From a bacterium (GTDB lineage Bacteria; Auribacterota; UBA6266): a stretch of 64,000 nucleotides of DNA. Below, piece by piece: positions 5,908-14,778 of the stretch. A program made the position numbers and the translations under genes. The stretch covers positions 1,217,549 to 1,281,548 of the forward strand of contig JALOBK010000001.1 of NCBI GenBank assembly GCA_023228325.1. Direction: 5' to 3'. The notes beneath the pieces are model-generated. The model ran no database searches, was not told the origin of the DNA, and worked only from the letters and a program-made list of their open reading frames with translations. Each line of letters opens with the position of its first letter. The first letter of the stretch is position 1.

Positions 5908-6617
5908 GGATGGTTTTTCTGCCACTCTTTCCACTTCGAGTAATTTTCTCCGATATTTTCTCCCGTTAACTTATCCAGTGATTTTGCCGCGGTTCCCCTG
6001 ACATTCACATCGCTGTCTGTAAGAGTTTCTATCAGATGACCGATCGCTTTTTTATTTTCCATCCGGCCCAGGGCATATTCTGCGGCTGAGCGGACACCCG
6101 GGTCTTTATCTTTGAGCATCCATATCAGGGCGGAAGTTGAAACCTTTTCTTTTATCTTGCCGAGGGAAAAAGCGGTTGTCCACCGGACGCGGGGTTCTTC
6201 ATCGGCGGTTAAGGGGATAAGAGCGTTTACGCTTTGAAGATTTTTAAATTTTCCGAGCGCAAAAGCCGCGGCTTTACGGACGGAAGGTTCCTCATCTTTC
6301 AGGGCTTTGATCAAAGGATGAAAGGCTCTTGTATCGGTTGCCTGCGCGAGCGCTGTTGCGGCGGCAAATCTGACATCAGATGAAGGGTCTTCCATAGCTT
6401 TTATGAGAGGTTCGACCGCTTCAGGCATCTGTTTTGTCCCCATTTTGTTCTGCAGTATCCTTGCCGCCTGGGCTTTTTCTTCGGCAGTGGGGGATGAAAG
6501 CTGTTCTATGTATTTCTGAGCCGGGAATCCGCTAAATTCACACCGGCAGTACGCCGGAATTAACAGGAGCAGCGGGATGAAAAGCAAAAATTTTAAAACT
6601 TGCCGACCGGATAGCAT
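5898..6617 (-). CDS. Secreted HEAT-repeat protein
   Basis: A signal peptide or signal anchor (residues 8-27) precedes at least four HEAT/PBS-lyase-type repeats of about 31 residues. Typical units contain D-P-S-S-D-V-R-F-A-A-A-T-A-L, D-E-E-P-S-V-R-K-A-A-A-F-A-L-G and D-K-D-P-G-V-R-S-A-A-E-Y-A-L-G. Such solenoids bind proteins; no catalytic motif is visible. At 239 residues it should be periplasmic. It lies six bases downstream of the minus-strand gene starting at 7118 and is probably co-transcribed with it. Confidence 0.85.
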   Translation of the reverse strand: MLSGRQVLKFLLFIPLLLLIPAYCRCEFSGFPAQKYIEQLSSPTAEEKAQAARILQNKMGTKQMPEAVEPLIKAMEDPSSDVRFAAATALAQATDTRAFHPLIKALKDEEPSVRKAAAFALGKFKNLQSVNALIPLTADEEPRVRWTTAFSLGKIKEKVSTSALIWMLKDKDPGVRSAAEYALGRMENKKAIGHLIETLTDSDVNVRGTAAKSLDKLTGENIGENYSKWKEWQKNHPQP

Positions 6618-6623
6618 GATATA

Positions 6624-7118
6624 TTATAAGCCGTAACCGGGAAAGTAATCCATGATTACTTCCTTTTTTACTCCGGTTATCTCAGAAAATTTCACGGAAT
6701 ATTTTTTCCGTATTTCAAGGATTTTTTCTTTCCTCGCGCTGCCGGCGTTTTGAATCCGGCTTAGTGCGGGCGCATCCAGCTTTTTCCTGGTTATATTTTC
6801 AAGTTCTGAGGAAATTTTATCAGGGTTGTTTTCTTCCTGCAGGTTAACGATTATAGTCTGGGGGCTTAAACCTGTTATTCTCGACAATTCGGTTATAAAC
6901 CGGGCCCGGGTTTCATTCAGTTCCGCTTCCATTTCTATTTTTCTTTTACCGAAGGAAATCCGCTCATCAAGAGTCAGGGGCTTCCCCCTGGCAAATTCAA
7001 GCCGCGCGACAAAAGAAGGTTTTGTTTCCGCATTCAGGCCGGAAGGGGAATAATTTAGTATTACCAGAAAACCTAATACAAAACATATGAATATAAAGCA
7101 TGGAAATCTTTTATTCAT
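6624..7118 (-). CDS. Hypothetical exported protein
   Basis: I do not recognise this 164-residue protein. It has an N-terminal hydrophobic segment (about residues 8-24) with a likely cleavage site near L-N-A-E-T. The rest is charged and helical, with heptad-like stretches such as K-R-K-I-E-M-E-A-E-L and a repeated theme I-T-G-L/I-T-G-V-K near residues 85 and 150. The repeated spacing suggests two related helical units. It is upstream of and close to the HEAT-repeat gene on the same strand, so the two may form an envelope pair. Confidence 0.6.
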   Translation of the reverse strand: MNKRFPCFIFICFVLGFLVILNYSPSGLNAETKPSFVARLEFARGKPLTLDERISFGKRKIEMEAELNETRARFITELSRITGLSPQTIIVNLQEENNPDKISSELENITRKKLDAPALSRIQNAGSARKEKILEIRKKYSVKFSEITGVKKEVIMDYFPGYGL

Positions 7119-7218
7119 TTAACTTCGCCCTCAGTTGTTTTATATATTTTCCTGTATTAGGGCGCATAAGTCAAATTTAAAGATTTATCCCGCGGGATTA
7201 TAATTGGATTAAGTAAAA

Positions 7219-8424
7219 CTAAGATTGGCTCGCGGGGTTTTCGGGAGCAAAACCCGGGGCATTCGGGCCGAACCTGTTTCCGCCCGGAGGAGGCTGATAA
7301 CCTTCCGCTCCGAGGGTCTGAGCATTGATTCCCTGTGACAGAATGTCGAGGGCTTCTCCGAATGTAACAAATGAATTTATCGGTCCGTTTACATTCACGC
7401 CTGCGTCCGCAAGCGCTTCGATGGCCGCCTGGACCGCGATTTCAGCCCCCGCGTCGATAGCCGCCTGAGCATCGGCAGGGCTTAATCCGGACCCGGCCTG
7501 AGACAATGTAATGTTCAACGATGACTGAATCATATTCTGCAGGTTTCCGGCCTGACTGTTAATTGAACCGGCGAGTGTTTCGCTGAGAGACTGTGTGTTG
7601 CCTGAAGGTTGATTTCCTGATTGTGAAAGAAATTGGCTGAAATTTACCGTGACAGGGTCTCCTGTCCTGTTTCCGTTCGCGTCCAGCGCGTAAGTAGTTA
7701 CCGCGCCCGATGTAACATCCACTTCCATATTCTGCCCGTTGTAAGAGAGCTTATAGGTGGTCCCTTTGATGGCGGCGACGGATATGGGGGTCGCTGTTTT
7801 GAATGCCGACCCTTTTTTGATATCATTGATATCCACTATCATGTCGCCCCTGGCAAGGTAAAGAAGGACATTTTCCGTCTTGTCGGGATTATAGTTTAAG
7901 GTTTTTATTATAATTTCGGAGTCATTAAGTATTTTTATTCCTCCCATGGAACCTATCTGGAGGATTGCGGAAGAGGTTTTCTCTGTTGAAACGGAAGCGC
8001 CTTCCGCAAGGGTCATCCTTTCCTGCGCTGGTGTCCAGTCTCCGTTAGAGTCCTTTTTAACATTGACGGAACCCTCGATATTAATGAGCATGGCGAGAAA
8101 TTTGCCTTTGTCGTCTTCACCCGTTAATTTTTTTATTACCGCGTCTTCCAGCCCGAGGCTCCGCTCAAGAATAATCGCCATATCGCCGTTGGTGAGGACC
8201 TTATCCGCCTCAAACCCGCCGGGAGGGGTTATGCCTCTTGCGGCAAGTATGGAGAAATAATCCTCGGTTGCCGGGTTATCGGGCAGCATATCTGTTAACC
8301 CCAGCGAATTTACAAGATATTCGGCAAACCGGGCCTGTGTAATAGCGTCGGTGCTTTCGAGCGGAAACGCGGTTGTTCCCGCAAACAGGAAAAAAAGCCC
8401 GAAAATTATATTTAAGTATTTCAT
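7219..8424 (-). CDS. FecR-domain exported protein
   Basis: The 401-residue product carries a signal peptide (residues 1-19). A segment at about 20-105 (A-R-F-A-E-Y-L-V-N-S-L-G-L, then A-A-R-G-I-T-P-P-G-G) resembles S-layer-homology-like helical units. A FecR-type beta domain follows at about 115-260, with V-N-V-K-K, L-A-E-G-A-S-V-S-T, S-A-I-L-Q-I-G and A-V-R-equivalent A-A-I-K-G-T-T-Y. The C-terminal third is low complexity, rich in Q, N, S, G and A, and ends in a proline-rich tail. FecR domains of this stand-alone exported kind are thought to bind ligands or polymers at the envelope. Its role here is unknown. Confidence 0.8.
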   Translation of the reverse strand: MKYLNIIFGLFFLFAGTTAFPLESTDAITQARFAEYLVNSLGLTDMLPDNPATEDYFSILAARGITPPGGFEADKVLTNGDMAIILERSLGLEDAVIKKLTGEDDKGKFLAMLINIEGSVNVKKDSNGDWTPAQERMTLAEGASVSTEKTSSAILQIGSMGGIKILNDSEIIIKTLNYNPDKTENVLLYLARGDMIVDINDIKKGSAFKTATPISVAAIKGTTYKLSYNGQNMEVDVTSGAVTTYALDANGNRTGDPVTVNFSQFLSQSGNQPSGNTQSLSETLAGSINSQAGNLQNMIQSSLNITLSQAGSGLSPADAQAAIDAGAEIAVQAAIEALADAGVNVNGPINSFVTFGEALDILSQGINAQTLGAEGYQPPPGGNRFGPNAPGFAPENPASQS

Positions 8425-8479
8425 AAGTATGCTTTAAAAAGATGGTTAGCAAAATTTACGGGCAATAACCCGGCACATA

Positions 8480-8508
8480 AATATTTCATAAAAATATGAA
8501 GTTGTCAA
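8480..8508 (-). promoter_or_regulatory. Putative promoter of the FecR-domain gene
   Basis: On the minus strand TTGACA (complement at 8503-8508) is followed 17 bp later by AATATT. The spacer contains the inverted repeat TTCATA-TTTT-TATGAA, which could be a regulator site. Confidence 0.45.
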
Positions 8509-8543
8509 TCCGAAAAAATAAGACAGGAGTAAATTCGCTGAGC

Positions 8544-9035
8544 CTATTGGACGGATTTTTCGTATTTTTGTTTGACCATCATAGGCCTGTAAATATAATC
8601 GATGTACCCGAAATTTTCCTTAGGGGAGTATTTCATGCTTATTATGACATCCTTGCCCACCCATTCGTATTCATAGCCTTCGATATCCTGGTTTGCGCGT
8701 TTACCATGCTGGTAAAAAAGAAGGCTTCGAATCTTTTCGAAGTTTGTTTTCCCTTCAAATCCGACGCTCGCGGCGTAGAACTTGTTTTTAGAAAATATGT
8801 ATACTATGATTTTCAGGCCGGCGCTTCCAAAATCGAGGTTTTCATTTTTCATTGCGAAGAACATATCGTTTCCGGACCTCCGGACCGGCTGAAGACCGGG
8901 TATGTTAGCGGGTGATGTCTTCCATTTTATGCCGCGGAAACCGTCGGGTTCATTTTGAAAAGAGTCTGTCCGGGTAGGGAAAAACACAGCAAACAGCAAT
9001 AATGGGAAAAGAAGTAAGGCAGCGTTTATTTTCAT
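8544..9035 (-). CDS. Hypothetical exported protein
   Basis: The 163-residue protein has a signal peptide (about residues 1-25) and then D-G-F-R-G-I-K-W-K-T-S, a motif seen at the mature N-terminus of a widespread family of small exported proteins of unknown function. The remainder alternates beta strands (for example L-K-I-I-V-Y-I-F) with short helices. The gene is monocistronic between the FecR gene and a divergent gene. A 17-bp palindrome at 9040-9056 sits immediately upstream of the start codon. Confidence 0.65.
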   Translation of the reverse strand: MKINAALLLFPLLLFAVFFPTRTDSFQNEPDGFRGIKWKTSPANIPGLQPVRRSGNDMFFAMKNENLDFGSAGLKIIVYIFSKNKFYAASVGFEGKTNFEKIRSLLFYQHGKRANQDIEGYEYEWVGKDVIISMKYSPKENFGYIDYIYRPMMVKQKYEKSVQ

Positions 9036-9039
9036 AACT

Positions 9040-9056
9040 ATCGTATTATATACGAT
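9040..9056. promoter_or_regulatory. Palindrome at the promoter of the exported-protein gene
   Basis: ATCGTAT-TAT-ATACGAT is a perfect inverted repeat just upstream of the minus-strand ATG at 9035. On that strand it contains TATAAT, so it could be an operator overlapping the -10 box. No matching -35 box is clear. Confidence 0.4.
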
Positions 9057-9214
9057 TGTGTCAAATAAGTGTTAACTATTACGGATATACGGTTGATTGT
9101 CCCGGGAAAATCTGTCCCCTGCCCAGCGGTATTATATATATAAGTCTTTTAAAAAAACAATTTATATGATAGAAATATTTAAGATTATTTTTTTATAGGA
9201 GAAGTATATCTTAA

Positions 9215-9856
9215 ATGAGAAGACTTTTGTGGTGGGTATTGTTTTTGCTTGCGGCTTCGCCTGTGTCGGCTCAGATGGTTATGATGAAAACGGGGAAGAC
9301 GGAAAAAGGATGGGAAAGAGCTTTCTACAGCGCCAGCGCGGAGTTGGCCGTCCAGGAATTTGACCGGGATTGGAATTTAAAGAAGATGAAAGGCAGGATC
9401 CCCGACGGCGTGGCCAGGGAATACGATGGTTCAGGCCGGCTTATCAGGATATATAATTATAAAAGTAACAGGAGAGAAGGGGAATCAAAGGTCTATTATG
9501 AGAATGGAAAAGTAAAATCGATAAAGAATTACAGGAGAGATATCCTTGAAGGGGTAAGCCGGAGTTTCTATTCTGACGGCGCCCTTGAAGCGGAGCGGAT
9601 CTATAAAAAGGGGAAACTGGACGGCTTATGCAGGAAATACGATGAAAAAGGGGTTTTGCTTTTTGAATATAATTACAGCGGCGGGGAACAGGACGGAATC
9701 ACCAGGCAATATACTTCCGGGGGAGTCCTTATAGGGGAATATAATTTCAAAAAGGGGAAACTGGACGGCGAATCAAAAATCTACAATTCCGCCGGAAGAT
9801 TGATAAGCATTGATACATACGGCGGCGGAGATTTGATACGCAAACAGGCTTATTAG
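9215..9856 (+). CDS. Exported MORN/YwqK-like repeat protein
   Basis: After a signal peptide (residues 1-19, ending near V-S-A), the 213-residue protein consists of about six MORN-like repeats of 22-24 residues. Their cores read G-V-A-R-E-Y-D-G-S-G-R-L, G-E-S-K-V-Y-Y-E-N-G-K-V, G-V-S-R-S-F-Y-S-D-G-A-L and G-L-C-R-K-Y-D-E-K-G-V-L. The pattern is that of YwqK-type repeat proteins, which bacterial pipelines often label as antitoxins, usually without a demonstrated toxin. No toxin partner adjoins it here. A structural or binding role in the periplasm or outer membrane is more likely. purU follows after seven bases. Confidence 0.78.
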   Translation: MRRLLWWVLFLLAASPVSAQMVMMKTGKTEKGWERAFYSASAELAVQEFDRDWNLKKMKGRIPDGVAREYDGSGRLIRIYNYKSNRREGESKVYYENGKVKSIKNYRRDILEGVSRSFYSDGALEAERIYKKGKLDGLCRKYDEKGVLLFEYNYSGGEQDGITRQYTSGGVLIGEYNFKKGKLDGESKIYNSAGRLISIDTYGGGDLIRKQAY

Positions 9857-9863
9857 CGTAATT

Positions 9864-10721
9864 ATGAAAACAAAAACAGTCAGACTTTTAGTGTCCTGCC
9901 CTGACAGAAAAGGGATAGTCGCCGCCGTTTCGTCGTTTTTATTCGATAACGGGGCTAATATCATTGAGTCCGATCAGTACGCGACGCGCCGTTCATCCGG
10001 GGTTTTTTTCATACGGATTGAATTTGAGGCTGAGAAAGGACTATCGGATAAGGATAGTTTCAGGCAAAAATTCAGCCCGCTTGCGAAGAAGTTCTCTTTT
10101 GACTGGACGGCAAGTTTCGCCGAACCGCGCAAAAAGATGGTCATTTTTGCGTCTTTGGAAGAACATTGCGTTCTTGAACTGTTATGGAGATGGAAAAACG
10201 GGGAACTTCCGGTTGATATCCCTTATATTATCAGTAACCATGAGGTATTAAAAACCGTTGCGGACCAGTTCGGCATTGATTTTAAGTTTCTCAGGGTGGA
10301 TAAAGGAAACAGAGAAAAAACCGAACAGGAGATGATGTCTCTTATCAGGGGCAAAGCGGATTTCATCGTGCTGGCAAGGTATATGCAGATATTGACCGGC
10401 GGATTTGTAGATGAATACAGAAACAGAATAATAAATATCCATCATTCTTTTCTTCCCGCGTTTGCGGGGGCCAAACCCTATGAGCAGGCGTATCAGAGGG
10501 GAGTAAAGATAATAGGGGCGACTTCCCATTATGTTACCGAGGAGCTTGACAGGGGCCCGATAATTGAACAGGATGTCGAAAGGGTAACCCATAAAGACGA
10601 TGTCGAGGAATTGAAACGCAAGGGAAAAGACATAGAAAGGACCGTGCTGTTCAGGGCCGTGAAGTGGCACGCGGAAGACCGTATTATAGTTTATAACAAC
10701 AGGACGATTGTCTTTGGCTGA
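9864..10721 (+). CDS. purU: Formyltetrahydrofolate deformylase
   Basis: PurU hydrolyses 10-formyl-THF to formate and THF. The 285-residue protein has an N-terminal ACT domain (about residues 5-80, V-R-L-L-V-S-C-P-D-R-K-G-I-V) that senses one-carbon status. A formyltransferase-fold domain follows, with I-N-I-H-H-S-F-L-P-A-F and V-T-E-E-L-D-R-G-P-I-I-E-Q-D carrying the catalytic Asn, His and Asp. The F-A-G-A-K-P-Y motif and the ACT domain separate it from PurN and methionyl-tRNA formyltransferase. Its formate could feed PurT-type GAR transformylase, since no purN is found in the purine cluster that follows. Confidence 0.95.
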   Translation: MKTKTVRLLVSCPDRKGIVAAVSSFLFDNGANIIESDQYATRRSSGVFFIRIEFEAEKGLSDKDSFRQKFSPLAKKFSFDWTASFAEPRKKMVIFASLEEHCVLELLWRWKNGELPVDIPYIISNHEVLKTVADQFGIDFKFLRVDKGNREKTEQEMMSLIRGKADFIVLARYMQILTGGFVDEYRNRIINIHHSFLPAFAGAKPYEQAYQRGVKIIGATSHYVTEELDRGPIIEQDVERVTHKDDVEELKRKGKDIERTVLFRAVKWHAEDRIIVYNNRTIVFG

Positions 10722-10757
10722 ATCTGTCTCTCCGGTTCAAGCTTCTAAATAAAATGA

Positions 10758-10786
10758 TTGTCATATTTCTTCCGGAAGATTAAAAT
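10758..10786 (+). promoter_or_regulatory. Promoter of corA
   Basis: TTGTCA (10758-10763) and TAAAAT (10781-10786) are separated by 17 bp. This places the transcript start upstream of the ATG at 10833 and argues against any start codon within the promoter. Confidence 0.65.
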
Positions 10787-10832
10787 AAATAGGATTTATC
10801 TGTATAAACATTACCGGCTTGGAGTATTAAAG

Positions 10833-11795
10833 ATGATTTCGGCGTATATATATGCGGATGGAAAAGTTGAAGTAATCGACTCTGTCGAAAGGCTTTCGAA
10901 GGATATCCTGCAAAAGGGGAAGGTGTGGCTTGACATATCGCAGCCGGCCGATGGGGAACTAAAGAAAGTGCTTGAAGAATTCTTTAATTTTCATCCCCTG
11001 AGCATAGAAGACTGTTTTACCGAGATGCATTATCCCAAGGTTGACGATTACGGGAACTACCTTTTTATTGTTATACACGCGCCGGATTTTACGCATCTTG
11101 AGACTTTCGAGACGGTTGAAGTCGATGTTTTTCTGGGAAAGGATTTTCTTGTCACATACAGCCGCGCGCATGTGAAAAGCACGGATACCCTTAAGGAAAA
11201 ATGCATAAAAGACTCCAGGAGGACATTTGAGCAGGGAATGGACATGATGTTTTACAACCTTGTTGATAGCACTATGGATAATTACAATAACATCCTGGAT
11301 TTTTTTGAGAAAAGAATTCAGAAATTCGAGGATGAAGTGGTTGACGGGGAAATAACCATTTCGCTTAAGGATATTATCCTTTTAAGGAATGACCTCAAGG
11401 AAGTCCGCAGGATACAGCAGCCGCAGAGAGAACTTTTTAACAGGCTGTCCAAACAGAAGTTTTCACAGATACTTGATAAAACAAGAAGATATATGAGGGA
11501 CACCTATGATGCCATGTACAGGATCAATGACGAAATAGATAACCTCAGGGATTATATAAACAGCGTCAGGGATATTTATATGACAGTGGAATCGAATAAG
11601 ATGAACCGGGTGATGAAAACTTTAACCGTCATCGCCACGATTATGATGCCCTTTGTGGTTATAGCAAGCATCTACGGTATGAATATAAGCCTGCCGCTGG
11701 GAGACAGTCCGCACAGTTTTATGCTTATCATGGTAATTATGTTTTTTGTAACAGTGGTTTTTATGTTCTGGTTTAAGAAGAAAAAATGGCTTTAA
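10833..11795 (+). CDS. corA: CorA-family magnesium/cobalt transporter
   Basis: The product is a pentameric inner-membrane Mg2+ channel of the CorA family. The 320 residues comprise a long soluble alpha/beta domain, a long stalk helix, and two C-terminal transmembrane helices. The signature Y-G-M-N lies at the end of the first helix, in the sequence I-A-S-I-Y-G-M-N-I. The C-terminus K-K-K-K-W-L is the basic tail of the family. GGAG lies eight bases before the chosen ATG. The frame is open further upstream, but that extension overlaps the promoter. The next gene overlaps its end by ten bases. Confidence 0.95.
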   Translation: MISAYIYADGKVEVIDSVERLSKDILQKGKVWLDISQPADGELKKVLEEFFNFHPLSIEDCFTEMHYPKVDDYGNYLFIVIHAPDFTHLETFETVEVDVFLGKDFLVTYSRAHVKSTDTLKEKCIKDSRRTFEQGMDMMFYNLVDSTMDNYNNILDFFEKRIQKFEDEVVDGEITISLKDIILLRNDLKEVRRIQQPQRELFNRLSKQKFSQILDKTRRYMRDTYDAMYRINDEIDNLRDYINSVRDIYMTVESNKMNRVMKTLTVIATIMMPFVVIASIYGMNISLPLGDSPHSFMLIMVIMFFVTVVFMFWFKKKKWL

Positions 11796-12457
11796 TCCAC
11801 ATTAAAAATTCACCATTTAAATCGGCATTTTTTCAGTTGGTTGTCGCGGCGGCGCTTTGTTTCTGCACCGCGGTTTTTCCGGAGGACGGGATACCGGTTG
11901 AATTCGAGGGTTTTAAACTGGGAATGGAACTGGAAGAGGTTAAGCAGAAGCTTGATGAGAATAACCTTGCGTATAACCGGACAATCGATCCGGGAACGCC
12001 CAATGCCCTTAAAGAAGGTTCTCCCATGAGCCTGCAGGGCGAACTTGCCAGGGCTTTAAAGTATACGACGCCTTTTGCCCTGACGGTGACAAAACTGGGG
12101 GATTCGGAGTTTACCAAGTTTTATTTTACCGGCGCCCTTAAACCCGAAAAACTTTGTATTATCAATGCGAGATACGGTTCGTCATACTGGCAGAATTACA
12201 GCGCTCTTGTGGAAACCGAAGCAAAAAAAATGCCGGATTACAGGAAAGAATCAGAAGAAGGCTTTATGAAAAGGTCCCTGAACGATTCCGCGGTGTGGGA
12301 AAACGCAGATTATATATATAAGGTTACCAGGGCGACCGAACAGGACCATTTTTCCATGTACGGAAGGAAAAAGATGAGAAGTATTGAAGGGTCGTATCTT
12401 GAATTATTGTTTATCGATAAGCGTTTATTTGAAAAGGAACTGGCTTCTTACAGGTAA
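11786..12457 (+). CDS. Hypothetical exported protein
   Basis: Unrecognised 223-residue protein with a signal peptide (hydrophobic residues about 12-28, cleavage near V-F-P-E-D). The mature start V-E-F-E-G-F-K-L-G-M-E-L-E-E-V-K-Q-K-L resembles the small exported proteins at 8544 and 12480, which share an 'exported beta strand, then G-I/L-x-x-G-x-x-x-x-E-I/V' beginning. Overlap with corA by ten bases indicates translational coupling. No catalytic motif is visible. Confidence 0.6.
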   Translation: MALIHIKNSPFKSAFFQLVVAAALCFCTAVFPEDGIPVEFEGFKLGMELEEVKQKLDENNLAYNRTIDPGTPNALKEGSPMSLQGELARALKYTTPFALTVTKLGDSEFTKFYFTGALKPEKLCIINARYGSSYWQNYSALVETEAKKMPDYRKESEEGFMKRSLNDSAVWENADYIYKVTRATEQDHFSMYGRKKMRSIEGSYLELLFIDKRLFEKELASYR

Positions 12458-12479
12458 ATATTCCGTGTCCGGAGATTAA

Positions 12480-13055
12480 ATGAGAAAGTTTGCCGTGCCG
12501 TTATTGTTTCTTCTCTTGATATGTTCCGTCCTTTATATATTCATACTTTTCTTCAGGACAGATTCCGTTTTGGGCATCAAGATAGGAAAAAGCAGGGAGG
12601 AGATTCAGCGGGAATTCGAACGGCTTGCGATAACAAAACTTGATGCGGGCGACGGGTATATTGTTTATGATAAGGTTCCAAGCGGTATAAAACATGTAAA
12701 GAATGTGAAGATGTCCTTCTCCCGTGATGACAGGCTTACTAAATTCGAAGTATGGTTTGCCAAAAGGGCGAAGGAAATAATGAGCGAAGGTATTGATGAT
12801 GAGATTTTTTACAAAAAGGAAGGTGATTCTTCCCCTGATTTCGACCTTTATTTCTATGTAAGGGATGAACTTTCCAAAATTCACGGCGAACCGCATATTG
12901 AATCGATTTCAATGGAAAAGGGCTGGGCGGCATGTAAATGGTATCTTAAAAAAGCCAATGTGATATTCGGAATAAACGGGGATATGTGCGGTTTGAGCTG
13001 TTATAACCCCGGGAACACGCCTCAGAAATTGATAATAAACGAATTCGAAGAATAA
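12480..13055 (+). CDS. Hypothetical membrane-anchored protein
   Basis: Unrecognised 191-residue protein with one N-terminal transmembrane segment (about residues 5-27) followed by a mixed alpha/beta domain. The domain opens V-L-G-I-K-I-G-K-S-R-E-E-I-Q-R-E-F, the same theme as the preceding exported protein, so the two may be distant paralogues. GGAG lies six bases before the ATG. It ends 105 bp before purB. Confidence 0.55.
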   Translation: MRKFAVPLLFLLLICSVLYIFILFFRTDSVLGIKIGKSREEIQREFERLAITKLDAGDGYIVYDKVPSGIKHVKNVKMSFSRDDRLTKFEVWFAKRAKEIMSEGIDDEIFYKKEGDSSPDFDLYFYVRDELSKIHGEPHIESISMEKGWAACKWYLKKANVIFGINGDMCGLSCYNPGNTPQKLIINEFEE

Positions 13056-13090
13056 ATATCCCGCCTTTTGATTTTTCATTTCTTTTATCG

Positions 13091-13120
13091 TTGACGTTTT
13101 TATAAGCGGTTTGATAACAT
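13091..13120 (+). promoter_or_regulatory. Possible promoter of the purine operon
   Basis: TTGACG (13091-13096) is followed 18 bp later by TAACAT (13115-13120). Both boxes are imperfect. No purine riboswitch fold could be recognised in the 100-bp leader. Confidence 0.4.
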
Positions 13121-13160
13121 TAAAATCTTCAATTTCTGTCTAAAAAGGGAGAGAGAAAAG

Positions 13161-14462
13161 ATGATAGAGCGATATACCGGGCCTGAAATGGCGAAAATCT
13201 GGTCTCAGGAAAACAAGTTCGGCACCTGGCTTAAGATAGAAGTGCTTGCGTGCGAAAAAATGGCGGAGCTCGGAATTATACCTAAAAAAGACCTTGCCCT
13301 GATAAAAAGAAAAGCGGGTTTTAACGCGAAAAGAATCGATGAAATAGAAAAAACCGTAAACCACGATGTAATAGCTTTTCTTACCTCTGTCGCTGAACAT
13401 GTCGGTCCCGCGTCAAGGCACATACATTACGGCATGACGTCTTCCGATGTGCTGGATACATCTCTTTCTCTCCTTATGAGGGAATCTGCGGATTTACTGC
13501 TGGACAAGCTCGGGGTTCTCATTAAAGAAGCAAAAAAGAAGGCATTAAAATATAAATTCACGCCTATGATAGGCCGTTCTCACGGAGTCCACGCGGAACC
13601 GGTGACTTTCGGGCTTAAGATGGGGCTGATGTTTACCGAACTTAAAAGAGCTTATGAAAGGCTTAAAGCGTCCAGGGATATTGTTTCCGTCGTAAAAATT
13701 TCCGGTGCTGTCGGGATGCATACGCATCTTCCCGCGTCGGTTGAAAGTTATGTCGCGAAAAAACTCGGGATGAAGCCCGCCGCAATATCCACCCAGATTA
13801 TACAGAGGGACAGGCATGCGGACTTTCTGAATTCAATAGCCCTTGCGGGCGCCGTACTTGAAAAATGGGCGCTGGAACTGAGAAATCTTCAGAGAACGGA
13901 AATATATGAGGTGGAGGAATATTTTGCGAAGGGGCAGAAAGGTTCTTCGGCTATGCCGCATAAGCGCAACCCCATCACCTGTGAAAGGATATGCGGACTT
14001 GCAAGAGTGCTCCGGGCGAATGCCATGGCGGGTCTTGAAAATGTGGCTCTCTGGCATGAGAGAGATATTACTCATTCTTCCGTTGAGCGGATTATTATTC
14101 CCGACAGCGCCATACTGCTTGATTATATGCTGTCCCTGATGATTAAGATCATCAGGAATTTGAATGTATATCCCGGTAATATGATGAAAAATATTTTCAG
14201 GACCAAAGGGCTGGTATTTTCACAGCGGGTGATGCTGGAACTTACACGGAAGGGGATGTCGCGTGAAAAGGCCTATAAGGTTGTCCAGAAAAACGCGATG
14301 AAAGTGTGGAAAACAGGCCGGGATTTCAAAGAACTTCTTATGAACGACGAAGAATTGAAAACACTGATGAAACCCGGAGAAATCGAAAAATGCTTTGATT
14401 TGAAATATTATTTCAAAGATGTAAACAGGATGTTCAAAGCCGCGGGGATCGTCAAGCGGTAA
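13161..14462 (+). CDS. purB: Adenylosuccinate lyase
   Basis: PurB cleaves SAICAR to AICAR and adenylosuccinate to AMP. The 433-residue protein shows the superfamily signature G-S-S-A-M-P-H-K-R-N-P around residue 265. It also shows the upstream catalytic segments H-Y-G-M-T-S-S-D-V-L-D-T and G-R-S-H-G-V-H-A-E-P, the latter with the catalytic His. GGGAGAG lies seven to nine bases before the ATG. It heads a block of purine genes all on the same strand. Confidence 0.97.
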   Translation: MIERYTGPEMAKIWSQENKFGTWLKIEVLACEKMAELGIIPKKDLALIKRKAGFNAKRIDEIEKTVNHDVIAFLTSVAEHVGPASRHIHYGMTSSDVLDTSLSLLMRESADLLLDKLGVLIKEAKKKALKYKFTPMIGRSHGVHAEPVTFGLKMGLMFTELKRAYERLKASRDIVSVVKISGAVGMHTHLPASVESYVAKKLGMKPAAISTQIIQRDRHADFLNSIALAGAVLEKWALELRNLQRTEIYEVEEYFAKGQKGSSAMPHKRNPITCERICGLARVLRANAMAGLENVALWHERDITHSSVERIIIPDSAILLDYMLSLMIKIIRNLNVYPGNMMKNIFRTKGLVFSQRVMLELTRKGMSREKAYKVVQKNAMKVWKTGRDFKELLMNDEELKTLMKPGEIEKCFDLKYYFKDVNRMFKAAGIVKR

Positions 14463-14507
14463 ATGATGTTTCGGAGAGTGCTAACGGTTTAAAATCAGAG
14501 GGAGATT

Positions 14508-14756
14508 ATGTTTCTTGCCAAAGTATATGTGACTTTGAAAAAAAGCGTCCTTGATCCGCAGGGAGTAACTGTGAAGCATGCCCTGGATTCCCTGGGATAC
14601 AGGCAGGTGAATGATGTCCGGCTGGGCAAGTATATGGAAATTAAAATTAACAGCGATGACAGGCAACAAGCGGAAGTTTTATTAAAGGAAATGTGCGAGA
14701 AGCTGTTGATAAATCCTGTTATAGAAGAATTCAGGTACGACCTGGAACAGAAATAA
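14508..14756 (+). CDS. purS: Phosphoribosylformylglycinamidine synthase subunit PurS
   Basis: PurS is the small structural subunit that couples PurQ glutaminase to the small-type PurL. The 82-residue protein has the expected pattern: an F-L-A-K-V-Y-V-T-L-K beta strand, L-D-P-Q-G, and a C-terminal N-P-V-I-E-E-F. It lies directly before purQ and purL, the Bacillus-like gene order that goes with the short PurL. Confidence 0.95.
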   Translation: MFLAKVYVTLKKSVLDPQGVTVKHALDSLGYRQVNDVRLGKYMEIKINSDDRQQAEVLLKEMCEKLLINPVIEEFRYDLEQK

Positions 14757-14778
14757 GGATCCTCCCAGAGGAAATCTG